Shown here: positions 34,688 through 44,000 of the stretch, one piece after another
Numbering within the stretch: the first letter of the stretch is position 1
How the letters are laid out: each line of letters begins with the position of its first letter
NCBI RefSeq assembly: GCF_001665235.1
Contig: NZ_LZSC01000082.1
Location: 124,001-188,000, forward strand
Source of the DNA: Mycobacterium sp. 1100029.7
GTDB taxonomy: Bacteria; Actinomycetota; Actinomycetes; Mycobacteriales; Mycobacteriaceae
DNA: 64,000 nucleotides
Direction of reading: 5' to 3'
Notes under the pieces: model-generated
Seen by the model: the letters and a program-made list of their open reading frames with translations, nothing else
Told to the model about the DNA's origin: nothing
Databases searched by the model: none
Translations under genes and position numbers: made by a program

Positions 34688-36028
34688 ATGACACTGCTTG
34701 ACATGCTGCCCTCCATCGGCCGGGCGGCGCCCCGGCGGCTGGATCCCGCGATCTGGCCTGCCACTACGCATTGCGACGAGGAGGGTCGGCTCTGCGTCGG
34801 TGACGTACCGCTGACCGACATCGCCGACGAATTCCACACCCCCACCTATGTGATCGACGAAACAGACTTTCGCGGCCGGGCCCGCCGCTATCGCAAGGCG
34901 TTGCGTGGCGTCGAAGTGGTCTACGCCGGAAAGTCGTTGCTGACCACGGCGGTGGCCCGGTGGGCCCGTGAGGAGGGCCTGGGCGTCGACGTGTGCTCCG
35001 CGGGTGAGCTGGCCGTCGCGATGGCCGGTGGGGTGGACCCGGCCCGGATCGTCATGCACGGCAACGCCAAGACCCCCGACGAATTGCGCGAGGCAGTGCG
35101 CGTCGGGGTCGGGCGGATCGTGCTCGATTCCGGCATCGAGATCGCCTACCTGGCCGGCTGCGCCCGCGAGCGCCAGCCGGTGCTGATCCGGGTCACCCCG
35201 AATATCGACATCCACGGGCACCGCGCGGTCACCACCGGAGTCAGCGACCAGAAGTTCGGGTTCACCCTGCACGGCGACCGGGCCGACGTCGCGGCCCAGC
35301 GAGTGCTGGCCCATCCGATCCTGGACCTGGTCGGACTGCACTGCCATATCGGTTCGCAGGTCACCGACCCGGCGCTGTACGGCGAGGCGATCCACCGGAT
35401 GATCGCCGCGATGGCCGACATCCGGGCCCGGCACGGCGTCATCCTCACCGAGTTGAACATCGGCGGCGGCCACGGCATCCCCTACGTCTCGGGGGCACCC
35501 GAGCTCGCACTCGACGACCTGGGCGTCGTGATCGAGGACGCGATGGACGAGGCGTGCGCCGCCGAGCGTTTTCCGCGACCGACGCTGGTTGTGGAACCCG
35601 GGCGTGCGATCAGCGGGCGCGCCGGCGTCACGCTGTACCGGGTCTGCTCGATCAAGACCCAGCCCGGTGGGCGCACCTTCGTCGCCGTCGACGGCGGCAT
35701 GAGCGACAACCCACGGGTGTCGTTGTACGGCGCCAATTACACGGTCGCACTGGCCAACCGGCAGTCGCTGGGCCTCAAACAGCGGGTCACCGTCGTCGGC
35801 CGGCACTGCGAGGCCGGCGACGAGATCGTCCGCGACGTCGAGCTACCGGTGGACCTGCATCCCGGCGACCTGCTGGCCGTCGCGTGCACCGGCGCCTACC
35901 ACCACAGCATGGCGTCGAACTACAACATGGTTTGCCGGCCGCCGCTGATCGCCGTCAAGGACGGGCGGGCCCGGCAACTGGTGCGCCGCGAGACGATCGG
36001 CGACCTGATGTCGCGCGACTGCGGTTGA
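34688..36028 (+). CDS. LysA-like PLP-dependent decarboxylase (diaminopimelate/ornithine decarboxylase family)
   Basis: A 446-residue fold-type III PLP enzyme: Schiff-base Lys82 in VVYAGKSLLTTAVARW, phosphate-binding GGGHGIPY, HCHIGSQV, EPGRAISG, and C-terminal CTGAYHHSMASNYNM supplying the dimer-interface substrate residues. The length equals that of DAP decarboxylase. Mycobacteria have a main lysA next to thrA elsewhere, so this is probably a paralogue; the YAGKS motif differs from the usual YAxKA. Its substrate could be meso-DAP or another diamino acid. It is transcribed divergently from mfd. Confidence 0.85.
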   Translation: MTLLDMLPSIGRAAPRRLDPAIWPATTHCDEEGRLCVGDVPLTDIADEFHTPTYVIDETDFRGRARRYRKALRGVEVVYAGKSLLTTAVARWAREEGLGVDVCSAGELAVAMAGGVDPARIVMHGNAKTPDELREAVRVGVGRIVLDSGIEIAYLAGCARERQPVLIRVTPNIDIHGHRAVTTGVSDQKFGFTLHGDRADVAAQRVLAHPILDLVGLHCHIGSQVTDPALYGEAIHRMIAAMADIRARHGVILTELNIGGGHGIPYVSGAPELALDDLGVVIEDAMDEACAAERFPRPTLVVEPGRAISGRAGVTLYRVCSIKTQPGGRTFVAVDGGMSDNPRVSLYGANYTVALANRQSLGLKQRVTVVGRHCEAGDEIVRDVELPVDLHPGDLLAVACTGAYHHSMASNYNMVCRPPLIAVKDGRARQLVRRETIGDLMSRDCG

Positions 36029-36032
36029 CTGC

Positions 36033-36048
36033 GGCCCCGACCGGGGCC
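36033..36048. terminator. GC hairpin between convergent lysA-like and tetR genes
   Basis: GGCCCCG (36033-36039) pairs with CGGGGCC (36042-36048). There is no T-tract, so its role as a two-way terminator is inferred from its place between convergent genes. Confidence 0.45.
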
Positions 36049-36114
36049 ACGTTGAGTCGTCGAGGGCGGGGCCCAGGGAGCAGTCGCGCCGTACCCCCCA
36101 CGGCCGCGGCCGCG

Positions 36115-36750
36115 TTATTCGTCTCGCAGGCGCGGATCGGATTCCAGGTGAGTCAGGCCATTCCACATCAGGTTGACCAGATGCGCGGCCACCACTTCTT
36201 TCTTGGGCTCGCGGGTGTCCAGCCACCACTGCGCGGTCATCGACACCGAGCCCACCAACGCCTGGGCGTACAGCGGCGCCAGATCCGGGTCCAGGCCACG
36301 GCGGGCGAAGTCACCGGCCAGGATCGAGCTGACCTGGTTGACGGCGTCGTTGAGCAGGCTGGAGTAGGTGCCCGCGCTGATCGAGGCGGGCGAGTCGCGG
36401 ATCATGATGCGGAAGCCGTCGGTGCGTTCCTCGACGTAGGTGAGCAGCGCCAATGCGACGCGCTCGACCCGCACCCGGGACCGGTTGTTGGTCAACGACG
36501 AGGTGATGCCGTCCAGCAGCGCGGACATTTCACGGTCGACGACGACGGCGTACAGGCCTTCTTTGCCGCCGAAGTGCTCGTAGACGACCGGTTTGGAGAC
36601 GTTGGCGCGCTGCGCGATCTCCTCGATCGAGGTGCCCTCGTACCCGCGTTCGGCGAACAGGGAGCGGGCGATGCCGATCAGCTGGTGTCGACGCTCGGTG
36701 CCGGTCATCCGCGCGCGCGGGGCGCGCACTTCTTTATCCGGGGCTGCCAC
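36115..36750 (-). CDS. TetR-family transcriptional regulator (Rv1019-like)
   Basis: A 211-residue repressor. An HTH lies within residues 18-65 (TRR-type start ERRHQLIGIARSLFAERGYE, then TSIEEIAQRANVSKPVVYEHFG), followed by a helical ligand domain ending MWNGLTHLESDPRL. It corresponds to M. tuberculosis Rv1019, an autorepressor reported to be co-transcribed with mfd and mazG. Here the lysA-like gene on the opposite strand separates it from mfd. The ligand is unknown. Confidence 0.88.
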   Translation of the reverse strand: MAAPDKEVRAPRARMTGTERRHQLIGIARSLFAERGYEGTSIEEIAQRANVSKPVVYEHFGGKEGLYAVVVDREMSALLDGITSSLTNNRSRVRVERVALALLTYVEERTDGFRIMIRDSPASISAGTYSSLLNDAVNQVSSILAGDFARRGLDPDLAPLYAQALVGSVSMTAQWWLDTREPKKEVVAAHLVNLMWNGLTHLESDPRLRDE

Positions 36751-36879
36751 GTCACCCAGGGTATCGGTTTGGCCAGGTGAAATTGCCTGACTTTCCGTGG
36801 CGACCGCGATCGGCGATCACACCGTCTAAAGTCTTGGTGGCGCGGTTGGCGGCTACCGCCGCCCGGCCGTGATCTGCAG

Positions 36880-36951
36880 TCCGTCGTGGTGTAATCGGCA
36901 GCACCTCTGATTTTGGTTCAGATAGTTCAGGTTCGAGTCCTGGCGACGGAG
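36880..36951 (+). tRNA. tRNA-Gln (anticodon UUG)
   Basis: A 72-nt cloverleaf. Acceptor TCCGTCG/CGACGGA, anticodon stem TCTGA/TCAGA around TTTTGGT (anticodon TTG, reads CAA), T arm CAGG-TTCGAGT-CCTG and discriminator G73. CCA is not encoded. It sits 116 bp before glmU, the same association as in M. tuberculosis. Confidence 0.95.
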
Positions 36952-37067
36952 CTTCGGCTGCTTGCCCTTCCGAGGTCTTTGCCACCGGTGCAGGGTGATG
37001 ACAATCTTGACGGCGTGGCGGTGCTCCGGCTTCCCGCCTCGCGTGGAATAAGGCACGAGGAGAGTTG

Positions 37068-38555
37068 ATGTCGTTTCCCGGTGACACAGCGGTCCTGGTT
37101 CTCGCGGCGGGGCCCGGCACCCGGATGCGTTCCGACACCCCCAAGGTGCTGCACACCCTGGGCGGCCGCAGCATGTTGTCGCATTCGCTGCACTCGATTT
37201 CCAAGGTCGCGCCGCAGCGACTGGTCGTGGTGCTGGGCCATGAGCACCAGCGCATTGCACCGATCGTCGCCGAACTCGCCGACGCCCTCGGCCGTCCCAT
37301 CGATGTGGCGCTGCAGGACCGGCCCCGCGGGACCGGGCATGCCGCACTGTGCGGGCTGTCGGCGCTGCCGCCGGACTACGCCGGCGTGGTCGTGATCACC
37401 TCGGGCGATACGCCGCTGCTGGACGCCGACACGCTGGCCGATCTGATCGCCACCCACAACGCGGTGTCGGCCGCGGCGACGGTGCTGACCACCACGCTGG
37501 CCGATCCTTACGGGTACGGCCGCATCCTGCGCACCCAGGACGACCCCGGGCAAGGCCAAGTGATGGCGATCGTCGAGGAAGCCGACGCGACCGCATCCCA
37601 GCGCGAGATCGGCGAGGTCAATGCCGGTGTCTACGCCTTCGACGCGGCGGCGCTGCGCTCGGCGCTGGGCCGGCTGAGCTCGGACAACGCCCAGCAGGAG
37701 CTCTACCTGACCGATGTCATCGCGATCCTGCGCGGCGACGGCCAGACCGTGCACGCCCAGCATGTCGACGACAGCGCGGTGGTGGCCGGCGTCAACAACC
37801 GGGTTCAGCTGGCCCAGCTGGGCGCCGAACTCAACCGTCGCATCGTCGCCGCCCACCAGCTGGCCGGCGTCACCGTGATCGACCCGGCCACCACCTGGAT
37901 CGACGTCGACGTGACGATCGGGCGCGACACCGTCGTGCACCCCGGCACCCAGCTGCTCGGGCGCACCCAGATCGGCGGCCAGTGCATCGTCGGCCCGGAC
38001 ACCACGCTGCGCGACGTCACCGTCGGCGACAGCGCCGCGGTGGTCCGGACGCACGGCGAGTCCGCGGTGATCGGCGGCGGCGCCGCGGTCGGCCCATACA
38101 CCTACCTGCGCCCGGGCACATCGCTGGGCGCCGACGGCAAGCTCGGTGCGTTCGTCGAGGTGAAGAACTCCACGATCGGCACGGGCACCAAGGTGCCGCA
38201 CCTGACCTACGTCGGCGACGCCGACATCGGCGAGCACAGCAATATCGGGGCGTCCAGTGTCTTCGTCAACTACGACGGCACCACCAAGCGGCGCACCACC
38301 GTCGGCTCGCACGTGCGCACCGGCTCGGACACCATGTTCGTGGCCCCGGTGACCGTCGGCGACGGGGCCTACACCGGCGCCGGCACCGTGCTGCGCGACG
38401 ATGTGCCGCCCGGAGCGCTGGCGGTTTCGGCCGGTCCGCAACGCAACATCGAGAACTGGGTGCAGCGTAAACGTCCAGGCAGCGCCGCCGCGGCCGCCGC
38501 GGACAAGGCCGCTCAGCAAGCTGCAGCGGCTACCGAGCCGTCGGAATCCGAATAG
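37068..38555 (+). CDS. glmU: GlmU, bifunctional GlcNAc-1-phosphate uridyltransferase / GlcN-1-phosphate acetyltransferase
   Basis: A 495-residue enzyme making UDP-GlcNAc for peptidoglycan. The N-terminal pyrophosphorylase signature is VLVLAAGPGTRMRSDTPKVL (about 10-29). The C-terminal half is a left-handed beta-helix with hexapeptide repeats (ATTWIDVDVTIGRDTVVHPG) and the acetyltransferase HSNIGASSVFVNYDG region. ATG 37068, 5 nt after RBS GAGGAG (37057-37062), gives 495 residues, the length of the M. tuberculosis enzyme. A TTG directly before it is less likely. Confidence 0.96.
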   Translation: MSFPGDTAVLVLAAGPGTRMRSDTPKVLHTLGGRSMLSHSLHSISKVAPQRLVVVLGHEHQRIAPIVAELADALGRPIDVALQDRPRGTGHAALCGLSALPPDYAGVVVITSGDTPLLDADTLADLIATHNAVSAAATVLTTTLADPYGYGRILRTQDDPGQGQVMAIVEEADATASQREIGEVNAGVYAFDAAALRSALGRLSSDNAQQELYLTDVIAILRGDGQTVHAQHVDDSAVVAGVNNRVQLAQLGAELNRRIVAAHQLAGVTVIDPATTWIDVDVTIGRDTVVHPGTQLLGRTQIGGQCIVGPDTTLRDVTVGDSAAVVRTHGESAVIGGGAAVGPYTYLRPGTSLGADGKLGAFVEVKNSTIGTGTKVPHLTYVGDADIGEHSNIGASSVFVNYDGTTKRRTTVGSHVRTGSDTMFVAPVTVGDGAYTGAGTVLRDDVPPGALAVSAGPQRNIENWVQRKRPGSAAAAAADKAAQQAAAATEPSESE

Positions 38556-38655
38556 ACACCATGAATTCGGTGGCTGGCAACCCGGCAATCGTTCCGTACG
38601 ATTCGCTACGTACGATGAGCACTTCCCTTTCGATCCGAACGGCAAAGGCAGCACG

Positions 38656-39636
38656 GTGAGCCACGACTGGACCGATAATCGCAAAAATTTGATGCTGTTC
38701 TCCGGCCGGGCACATCCCGAGCTGGCCGAGCAGGTCGCCAAGGAACTCGACGTTCACGTCACCGCGCAGACCGCGCGGGAGTTCGCCAACGGTGAGATCT
38801 TTGTGCGCTTCCACGAGTCGGTGCGCGGGTGCGACGCCTTCGTCCTGCAATCCAATCCGGTGCCGGTGAACAACTGGCTGATGGAACAGCTGATCATGAT
38901 CGATGCGCTCAAGCGCGGCAGCGCCAAGCGGATCACCGCCGTCTTACCGTTCTATCCCTACGCCCGCCAGGACAAGAAGCATCGCGGCCGTGAGCCGATC
39001 TCGGCGCGGCTGATCGCCGACCTGCTCAAGACCGCGGGTGCCGACCGGATCGTGACCGTAGATCTGCACACCGATCAGATCCAGGGTTTCTTCGACGGAC
39101 CCGTCGACCACATGCGCGGCCAGAACCTGCTCACCGGGTACATCCGCGACAACTATCCCGACGGCAACATGGTCGTGGTCTCCCCCGACTCCGGCCGGGT
39201 GCGCATCGCCGAGAAATGGGCCGACGCGCTGGGCGGCGTTCCGTTGGCGTTCATCCACAAGACCCGCGACCCGAAGGTGCCCAACCAGGTGGTGTCCAAC
39301 CGCGTCGTCGGTGAGGTCGAGGGTCGCACCTGCGTGCTGATCGACGACATGATCGACACCGGTGGCACCATCGCCGGCGCGGTGAACCTGCTGCGCGAAG
39401 ACGGCGCCCGCGACGTGATCGTCGCGGCCACCCACGGTGTGCTGTCGGACCCGGCCGCCGAGCGGCTGGCCTCGTGCGGCGCCCGCGAGGTGATCGTCAC
39501 CAACACCCTGCCGATCGGCGACGAGAAGCGCTTCCCGCAGCTCACGGTGTTGTCGATTGCGCCACTGCTGGCCAGTACCATTCGCGCCGTCTTCGAAAAT
39601 GGCTCTGTCACAGGACTATTCGACGGAGACGCCTAG
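38656..39636 (+). CDS. prsA: Ribose-phosphate pyrophosphokinase (PRPP synthetase)
   Basis: A 326-residue enzyme that makes PRPP from ribose-5-phosphate and ATP, the donor for purines, pyrimidines, His, Trp and decaprenyl-phosphoribose. Motifs are FANGEIFVRFHESVRG, the flexible loop YARQDKKHRGREPIS, DLHTDQIQGFF, and the PRPP loop VLIDDMIDTGGTI. GTG 38656 gives the expected length. It is 100 bp after glmU on the same strand. Confidence 0.96.
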   Translation: MSHDWTDNRKNLMLFSGRAHPELAEQVAKELDVHVTAQTAREFANGEIFVRFHESVRGCDAFVLQSNPVPVNNWLMEQLIMIDALKRGSAKRITAVLPFYPYARQDKKHRGREPISARLIADLLKTAGADRIVTVDLHTDQIQGFFDGPVDHMRGQNLLTGYIRDNYPDGNMVVVSPDSGRVRIAEKWADALGGVPLAFIHKTRDPKVPNQVVSNRVVGEVEGRTCVLIDDMIDTGGTIAGAVNLLREDGARDVIVAATHGVLSDPAAERLASCGAREVIVTNTLPIGDEKRFPQLTVLSIAPLLASTIRAVFENGSVTGLFDGDA

Positions 39637-40002
39637 ATGGCTTCGGCTTCTGCGGGCTCCGATGACGCCGTCATCTATCACAATCCCAAATGCAGTACCT
39701 CGCGCAAGACGCTGGACTTGTTGCGCGACAACGGTTTAGAACCCACCGTGGTGCAGTATCTGAAGACGCCACCGTCGCGCGACGAGCTCGTGAAGATGAT
39801 TCGTGACGCCGGCATCGAGGTGCGCACCGCGGTGCGCAAGCGTGAAGCGCTGTACGCCGAACTGGGTTTGAGCGACGCGACGGACGATCAACTGCTCGAC
39901 GCGATGGCCGAACACCCGATTCTGATCGAGCGCCCGTTCGTCGTCACCGCAAAGGGCACCCGGTTGGCGCGCCCGATCGACGCGGTCCACGAGATTCTGT
40001 GA
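39637..40002 (+). CDS. arsC: ArsC-family glutaredoxin-dependent arsenate reductase-like protein
   Basis: A 121-residue thioredoxin-fold protein with active-site Cys19 in YHNPKCSTSRKTL and the arginine/proline elements KREALYAELG and IERPFVVT of the ArsC/Spx family. It probably reduces arsenate using glutaredoxin-like thiols, or has the redox role of the YffB subgroup. The ATG follows the prs stop directly (TAGATG), and its own stop overlaps the lpqT start (GTGA), so prs-arsC-lpqT are coupled. No arsenite pump or ArsR is nearby. Confidence 0.85.
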   Translation: MASASAGSDDAVIYHNPKCSTSRKTLDLLRDNGLEPTVVQYLKTPPSRDELVKMIRDAGIEVRTAVRKREALYAELGLSDATDDQLLDAMAEHPILIERPFVVTAKGTRLARPIDAVHEIL

Positions 40003-40649
40003 GACGGCTCGCGGCCGCTGCCACGATCACCACGCTGATGTTGGCCGTGGTCGCCTGTGGACCCAAAAGCCCCGACTATTCCTCTGTTTATACGACGAGC
40101 GCGACGGCGACGACTTCGACCACGGCCGACAAACCCGTTCCGTTGTCGCAGTATTTGAACAGCATCGGCGTGACCGGGCAGCAGGTGGCGCCCAAGGACC
40201 TGACCGATCTGACGGTGTCGATACCGACGCCGCCGGGATGGGCGCCGTTCACCGACCCGCACATCTCGCCGCAGACGCTGATCCTGGCCAAGGACAAGAA
40301 GTACCCGACCGCGCGTCTGGTGGTATTCGCCCTGCACGGGGACTTCGACCCGGCACAGGTGATCAAGCGCGGCAACGACGACACCCAATTGTTTGACAAC
40401 TTCAAGCAATTGGATGCCTCGATGGCGCCCTACAACGGCTTTCCCTCGTCGATGATCCAGGGCAGTTACAACGGCGACGACGGTACCCGGCTGCACAGCT
40501 GGAACCGGATCGTGCTGCCGACCGGGTCGCCGCCGGCCAAGCAGCGCTACTTCGTTCAGCTCACGATCACCGGCCTGGCCAATCAGGCCGCCGCGCAGTC
40601 CTCCGACGTCGACATGATCATCCACGGATTCGTCGTCGCAGCGAAATAA
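39999..40649 (+). CDS. lpqT: LpqT, LpqN/LpqT-family lipoprotein
   Basis: A 216-residue lipoprotein with lipobox VVAC (Cys20) and a Thr/Ser-rich linker, then the LpqN-type domain: VSIPTPPGWAPFTDPHI, ARLVVFALHGDFDPAQVI and a C-terminal QLTITGLANQAAAQSSDVDM helix. It should be anchored on the outer membrane leaflet. The fold resembles Mog1p/PsbP-like proteins, of unknown ligand. The GTG start overlaps the arsC stop. Confidence 0.9.
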   Translation: MRRLAAAATITTLMLAVVACGPKSPDYSSVYTTSATATTSTTADKPVPLSQYLNSIGVTGQQVAPKDLTDLTVSIPTPPGWAPFTDPHISPQTLILAKDKKYPTARLVVFALHGDFDPAQVIKRGNDDTQLFDNFKQLDASMAPYNGFPSSMIQGSYNGDDGTRLHSWNRIVLPTGSPPAKQRYFVQLTITGLANQAAAQSSDVDMIIHGFVVAAK

Positions 40650-40673
40650 GTCAGCGCGGCTCGGTCGCGTCGA

Positions 40674-40832
40674 TTGGGCTTGACTTCGAGGACCGTCTGC
40701 AACGCTGAAACCGGGGGCGAGGTGATACCGATTACGGGCGCGAACGGTAAGACGATCGACGTGACATTCGCCTTCATTCGCAACAACGATGGCGTCGTAC
40801 GCCTGGTGACCGCGATTCCAACCAGCAAGTGA
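40674..40832 (+). pseudogene. Remnant of a DUF6883 gene (C-terminal part only)
   Basis: In the frame directly after the lpqT stop, codons 40674-40832 read through VCNAETGGEVIPITGANGKT and VVRLVTAIPTSK to a TGA. The G-x-NG-x-T...RLVTAIP pattern resembles the end of DUF6883 proteins, but the normal N-terminal half is missing and no good start codon or RBS exists (TTG 40674 or GTG 40722 at best). The TGA overlaps a GTG belonging to the next gene's frame. It looks like a truncated gene left beside its usual DUF4926 partner. The family call is from memory. Confidence 0.55.
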
Positions 40833-40846
40833 CGGAGGGCGAGAAG

Positions 40847-41059
40847 GTGAAACCGCAAGATTTTGACGTCGTCCAACTGCTGCGGCCGATCCCCGAGCAC
40901 AACCTGCCCGCCGGATCACAAGGAGCCATCGTCGACGACGTGCAGACCCCGGGTCTGCCGCGCGCGTACCTGGTCGAGTTCGCCGATTCCGACGGGGTCA
41001 CTTACGCATTGATCCACGTGCCGGAGGACAACCTCGAAGTCGTCTGGCGCCCTACGTAA
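40847..41059 (+). CDS. DUF4926 protein
   Basis: A 70-residue protein: FDVVQLLRPIPEHNLPAGSQ, then GAIVDD, YLVEFADSDG and a C-terminal VPEDNLEVVW, the pattern of DUF4926. GTG 40847 has RBS GGAGGG at 40834-40839; a GTG at 40829 would overlap the DUF6883 remnant stop. DUF4926 genes usually follow DUF6883 genes; the pair may be a two-gene module of unknown role. It ends one base before the convergent LuxR-type gene. Confidence 0.72.
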   Translation: MKPQDFDVVQLLRPIPEHNLPAGSQGAIVDDVQTPGLPRAYLVEFADSDGVTYALIHVPEDNLEVVWRPT

Positions 41060-41060
41060 C

Positions 41061-44000
41061 TCAGTGGTGACGGCCGGCTTCTCCGACCAGCTGCACGCGC
41101 GAGGTGATGCCCAGCTTGGCGTAGACGTGCGTGAGGTGGGACTGCACGGTGCGCGGTGATATGAACAGCCGTGCACCGATGTCCTTGTTGGGCAGTCCTT
41201 CTGCCACCAGACGCACCACGTCGAGTTCGGTCGGCGTCAGCGACTCCCAGCCGCTCGCAGGGCGTCCCCGTACACCGCGACCTCGCTGCGCATAGGCGAT
41301 CGCCTCCTCGATGGACAGGGCCGCCCCCTCATCCCAAGCGGATTCAAAGACGCCTTCTGCCAGAGCATTTCGGGCGGTTTCCACGGAGGCGTCATGGCCG
41401 GGCTGCAGGGCCTGGAAACGCACATGGCCGGTGCGACGCCGCATACCGTCGGCGGCGCCCAACAACCGCGCCGCATGCTCTGGATTCGTATCGGCGCACA
41501 GCGCAGCGAGGCCTTCGAGCGATTCCGGTAGGTGCAGATGCCCGCCGGTGCGTCCGGCGACCGCGACGGCTTCGTGTAAGTCGCGTTCGGCCTGCTGCAG
41601 TTCGCCCTGGGCCACGGCGACTCGGCTGCGCGCCGCAAGCGCCATCACCCGATGGGAACCCGGAACGATCGCAACACTGTCGTCGGCCCAGTGCCGGGCG
41701 CCCACCAGATCCCCACAACTCAACAGCGCCTGCGTCATCGGCAACACGCTTCTGACGAAAAGCGCCTTCAGCGGTGACGTAAGCCGCCAGGCCGCCTCGC
41801 AGGCCTCCCGCGCCGCCGCGATGTTGCCACTGGCCAATTCGGCGTTCGCCACCGCCACATAGGCGGTGTCTTCGTGGAAACCGCCCATGCTGGCACCGAT
41901 TTCGAGAGCCGCCTGGCCCGCGGCCCGCGCGTTCGCGGCATCGCCGCCAAACACCAGCGCCTGACCCATGGTCATCAGGCCGAATGCTTCCATCGGACGG
42001 TCACCCGCGGCGCGCGCCTCCTCGACCAGCGCCCGCGCTACGGCGAGCCCGTCCGCCAGCTTGCCCTGCAACACCAGCGAACCGCTGAGAAACGTTCGGC
42101 TGTAACGGGACATGAAATTGTCGCCAAGCTGGTCGGCGAGGTCTCGCCCCTCCACCCCGGCCTCGACGGCAGCGCGCGAATCACCACCGACATTGGCGAT
42201 GAAGCACTGGTAGCTGCGCACCTGATAAAGCGCATTCACGTCACCAGCCGCGCGAGCAAGGTCGACCGCTTCGGCCATATACGGCCTGGCCGCCTCGATG
42301 TCGTTGATCGCCAGTGCGCCGCAGACCATCAGGCTGCGCACCAGCAGCGCGTTGTCACCGAGTTCACGAGCCGCGGCCACGGCTTCTTCTGCGCGTTGCC
42401 GACTGGCTTGCACGGAGCACCAGATCGCCAGCAATCCGGCGTCGGCCACGCCGCGAATCCACACCTCGGGCGCGACATCGACGTCGCGGTAACGCTTATC
42501 GGTGAAGACGGCGTCGAAACCGGCCACACCTTCCCGGAAACGGCCGCGCGTCACCCATAGACGTTGCAACGCCGACACCACCCGCAATGCCGGATCGAAC
42601 TCTCCCGCATCGCAACTCCAGGCATGCGCGGCTCGTAGATTGTCCATCTCGAGTTCGGCCCACGGAACCAACGGTGTTCCATCGCCACGCGCCGCACCTT
42701 CCAGGTTCACCGCGGCGGCGGTGTAGTGATCGCGGTGTCGGGTCCGGACCGTCTCGGCTTCGCCTGACTCCGCGAGCTTTTCCAGACCGTATTGCCGGAC
42801 CGTCTCCAGCAGGCGGTAGCGCATCGTGCCCTGGACCTCTTCGGCGACGACGAGCGACTTGTCGACGAGCAGCCCGAGCAGATCGATGACCTGAAAGTGT
42901 TCGACGTCGGAGTCGGCGCCCACTGCGTGCGCGGCGTCCAAGTCGAATCCGCCCATGAACACCGCCACGCGGCGGAACAGCATCCGCTCCGGCTCGGTGA
43001 GCATTCCGTGCGACCAGTCGATGGATGCGCGCAATGTCTGCTGACGTCGCACCGCCGTGCGCGCCCCGCCGGCCAACAGGCGGAAGTTGTGATGCAGGCT
43101 GTCGACGATCTGGCTCAGTGACAAGGTACGCGTGCGTGCGGCCGCGAGCTCGATGGCCAACGGGATGCCGTCGAGACGCCGGCAGATCTCGGCGATCATC
43201 GACGAATTGTCTTCGGTAAGGCCGAAATCCGGTCGGGTCCGACGGGCCCGGTCGACAAACAAGGCGACGGCTTCACCGTCCACAGACAGCGACGGCACCC
43301 GCCAGGTCAGCTCGCCGGCGATACCGATCGGCTCCCGACTGGTGGCCAGGATCGTCACATCCGGCCCGGCGTCGAGCAGTGTCACGACCAGAGCCGCACT
43401 GGCGTCGAGCAGATGCTCGCAATTGTCCAGAAGCAGCAACATCTTTCGATCCCGGACAAACCTGGTCACCGTCTCCATCGTGGAGCGTCCCGGCTGGTCG
43501 GCGAGGCCGAGTGTGCGTGCCACGACGACCGGCACGACGAGTGGATTGGTCACGGGCGCTAGATCGACGAACCAGGCTCCGCCGGTAAAATCACCGGCTA
43601 TCTCACTGGCGACACGCACGGACAATCGGGTCTTACCCACGCCTCCGGTTCCGGTGAGGGTGACAAACCTGTTGTCTTTCAACAATTGTCCGATGTCACC
43701 GATCTGGGCGGTGCGACCCACGAAGCTGGTCAACTGGACCGGAAGATTCGCGCTGCCAACGTCATTGGTCGTGCGTAACGGCGGGAAGTCGTTGCGGAGC
43801 CCGGGGTGATTGAGTTGCACCACCCGCTCCGGACGCGGTAGGTCCCGCAAGGAGTGGACACCCAAATCGGTCAACCAGGCGTCTTCTGGCAACCGGTCGA
43901 CCACCAGGGGTTCGGTCGCGCCGGACAGTACCGTCTGCCCGCCGTGCGCCAGATCGCGCAGCCGCGCCGCCCGGTTGATCGTGGATCCGGCGTAGTTGCC

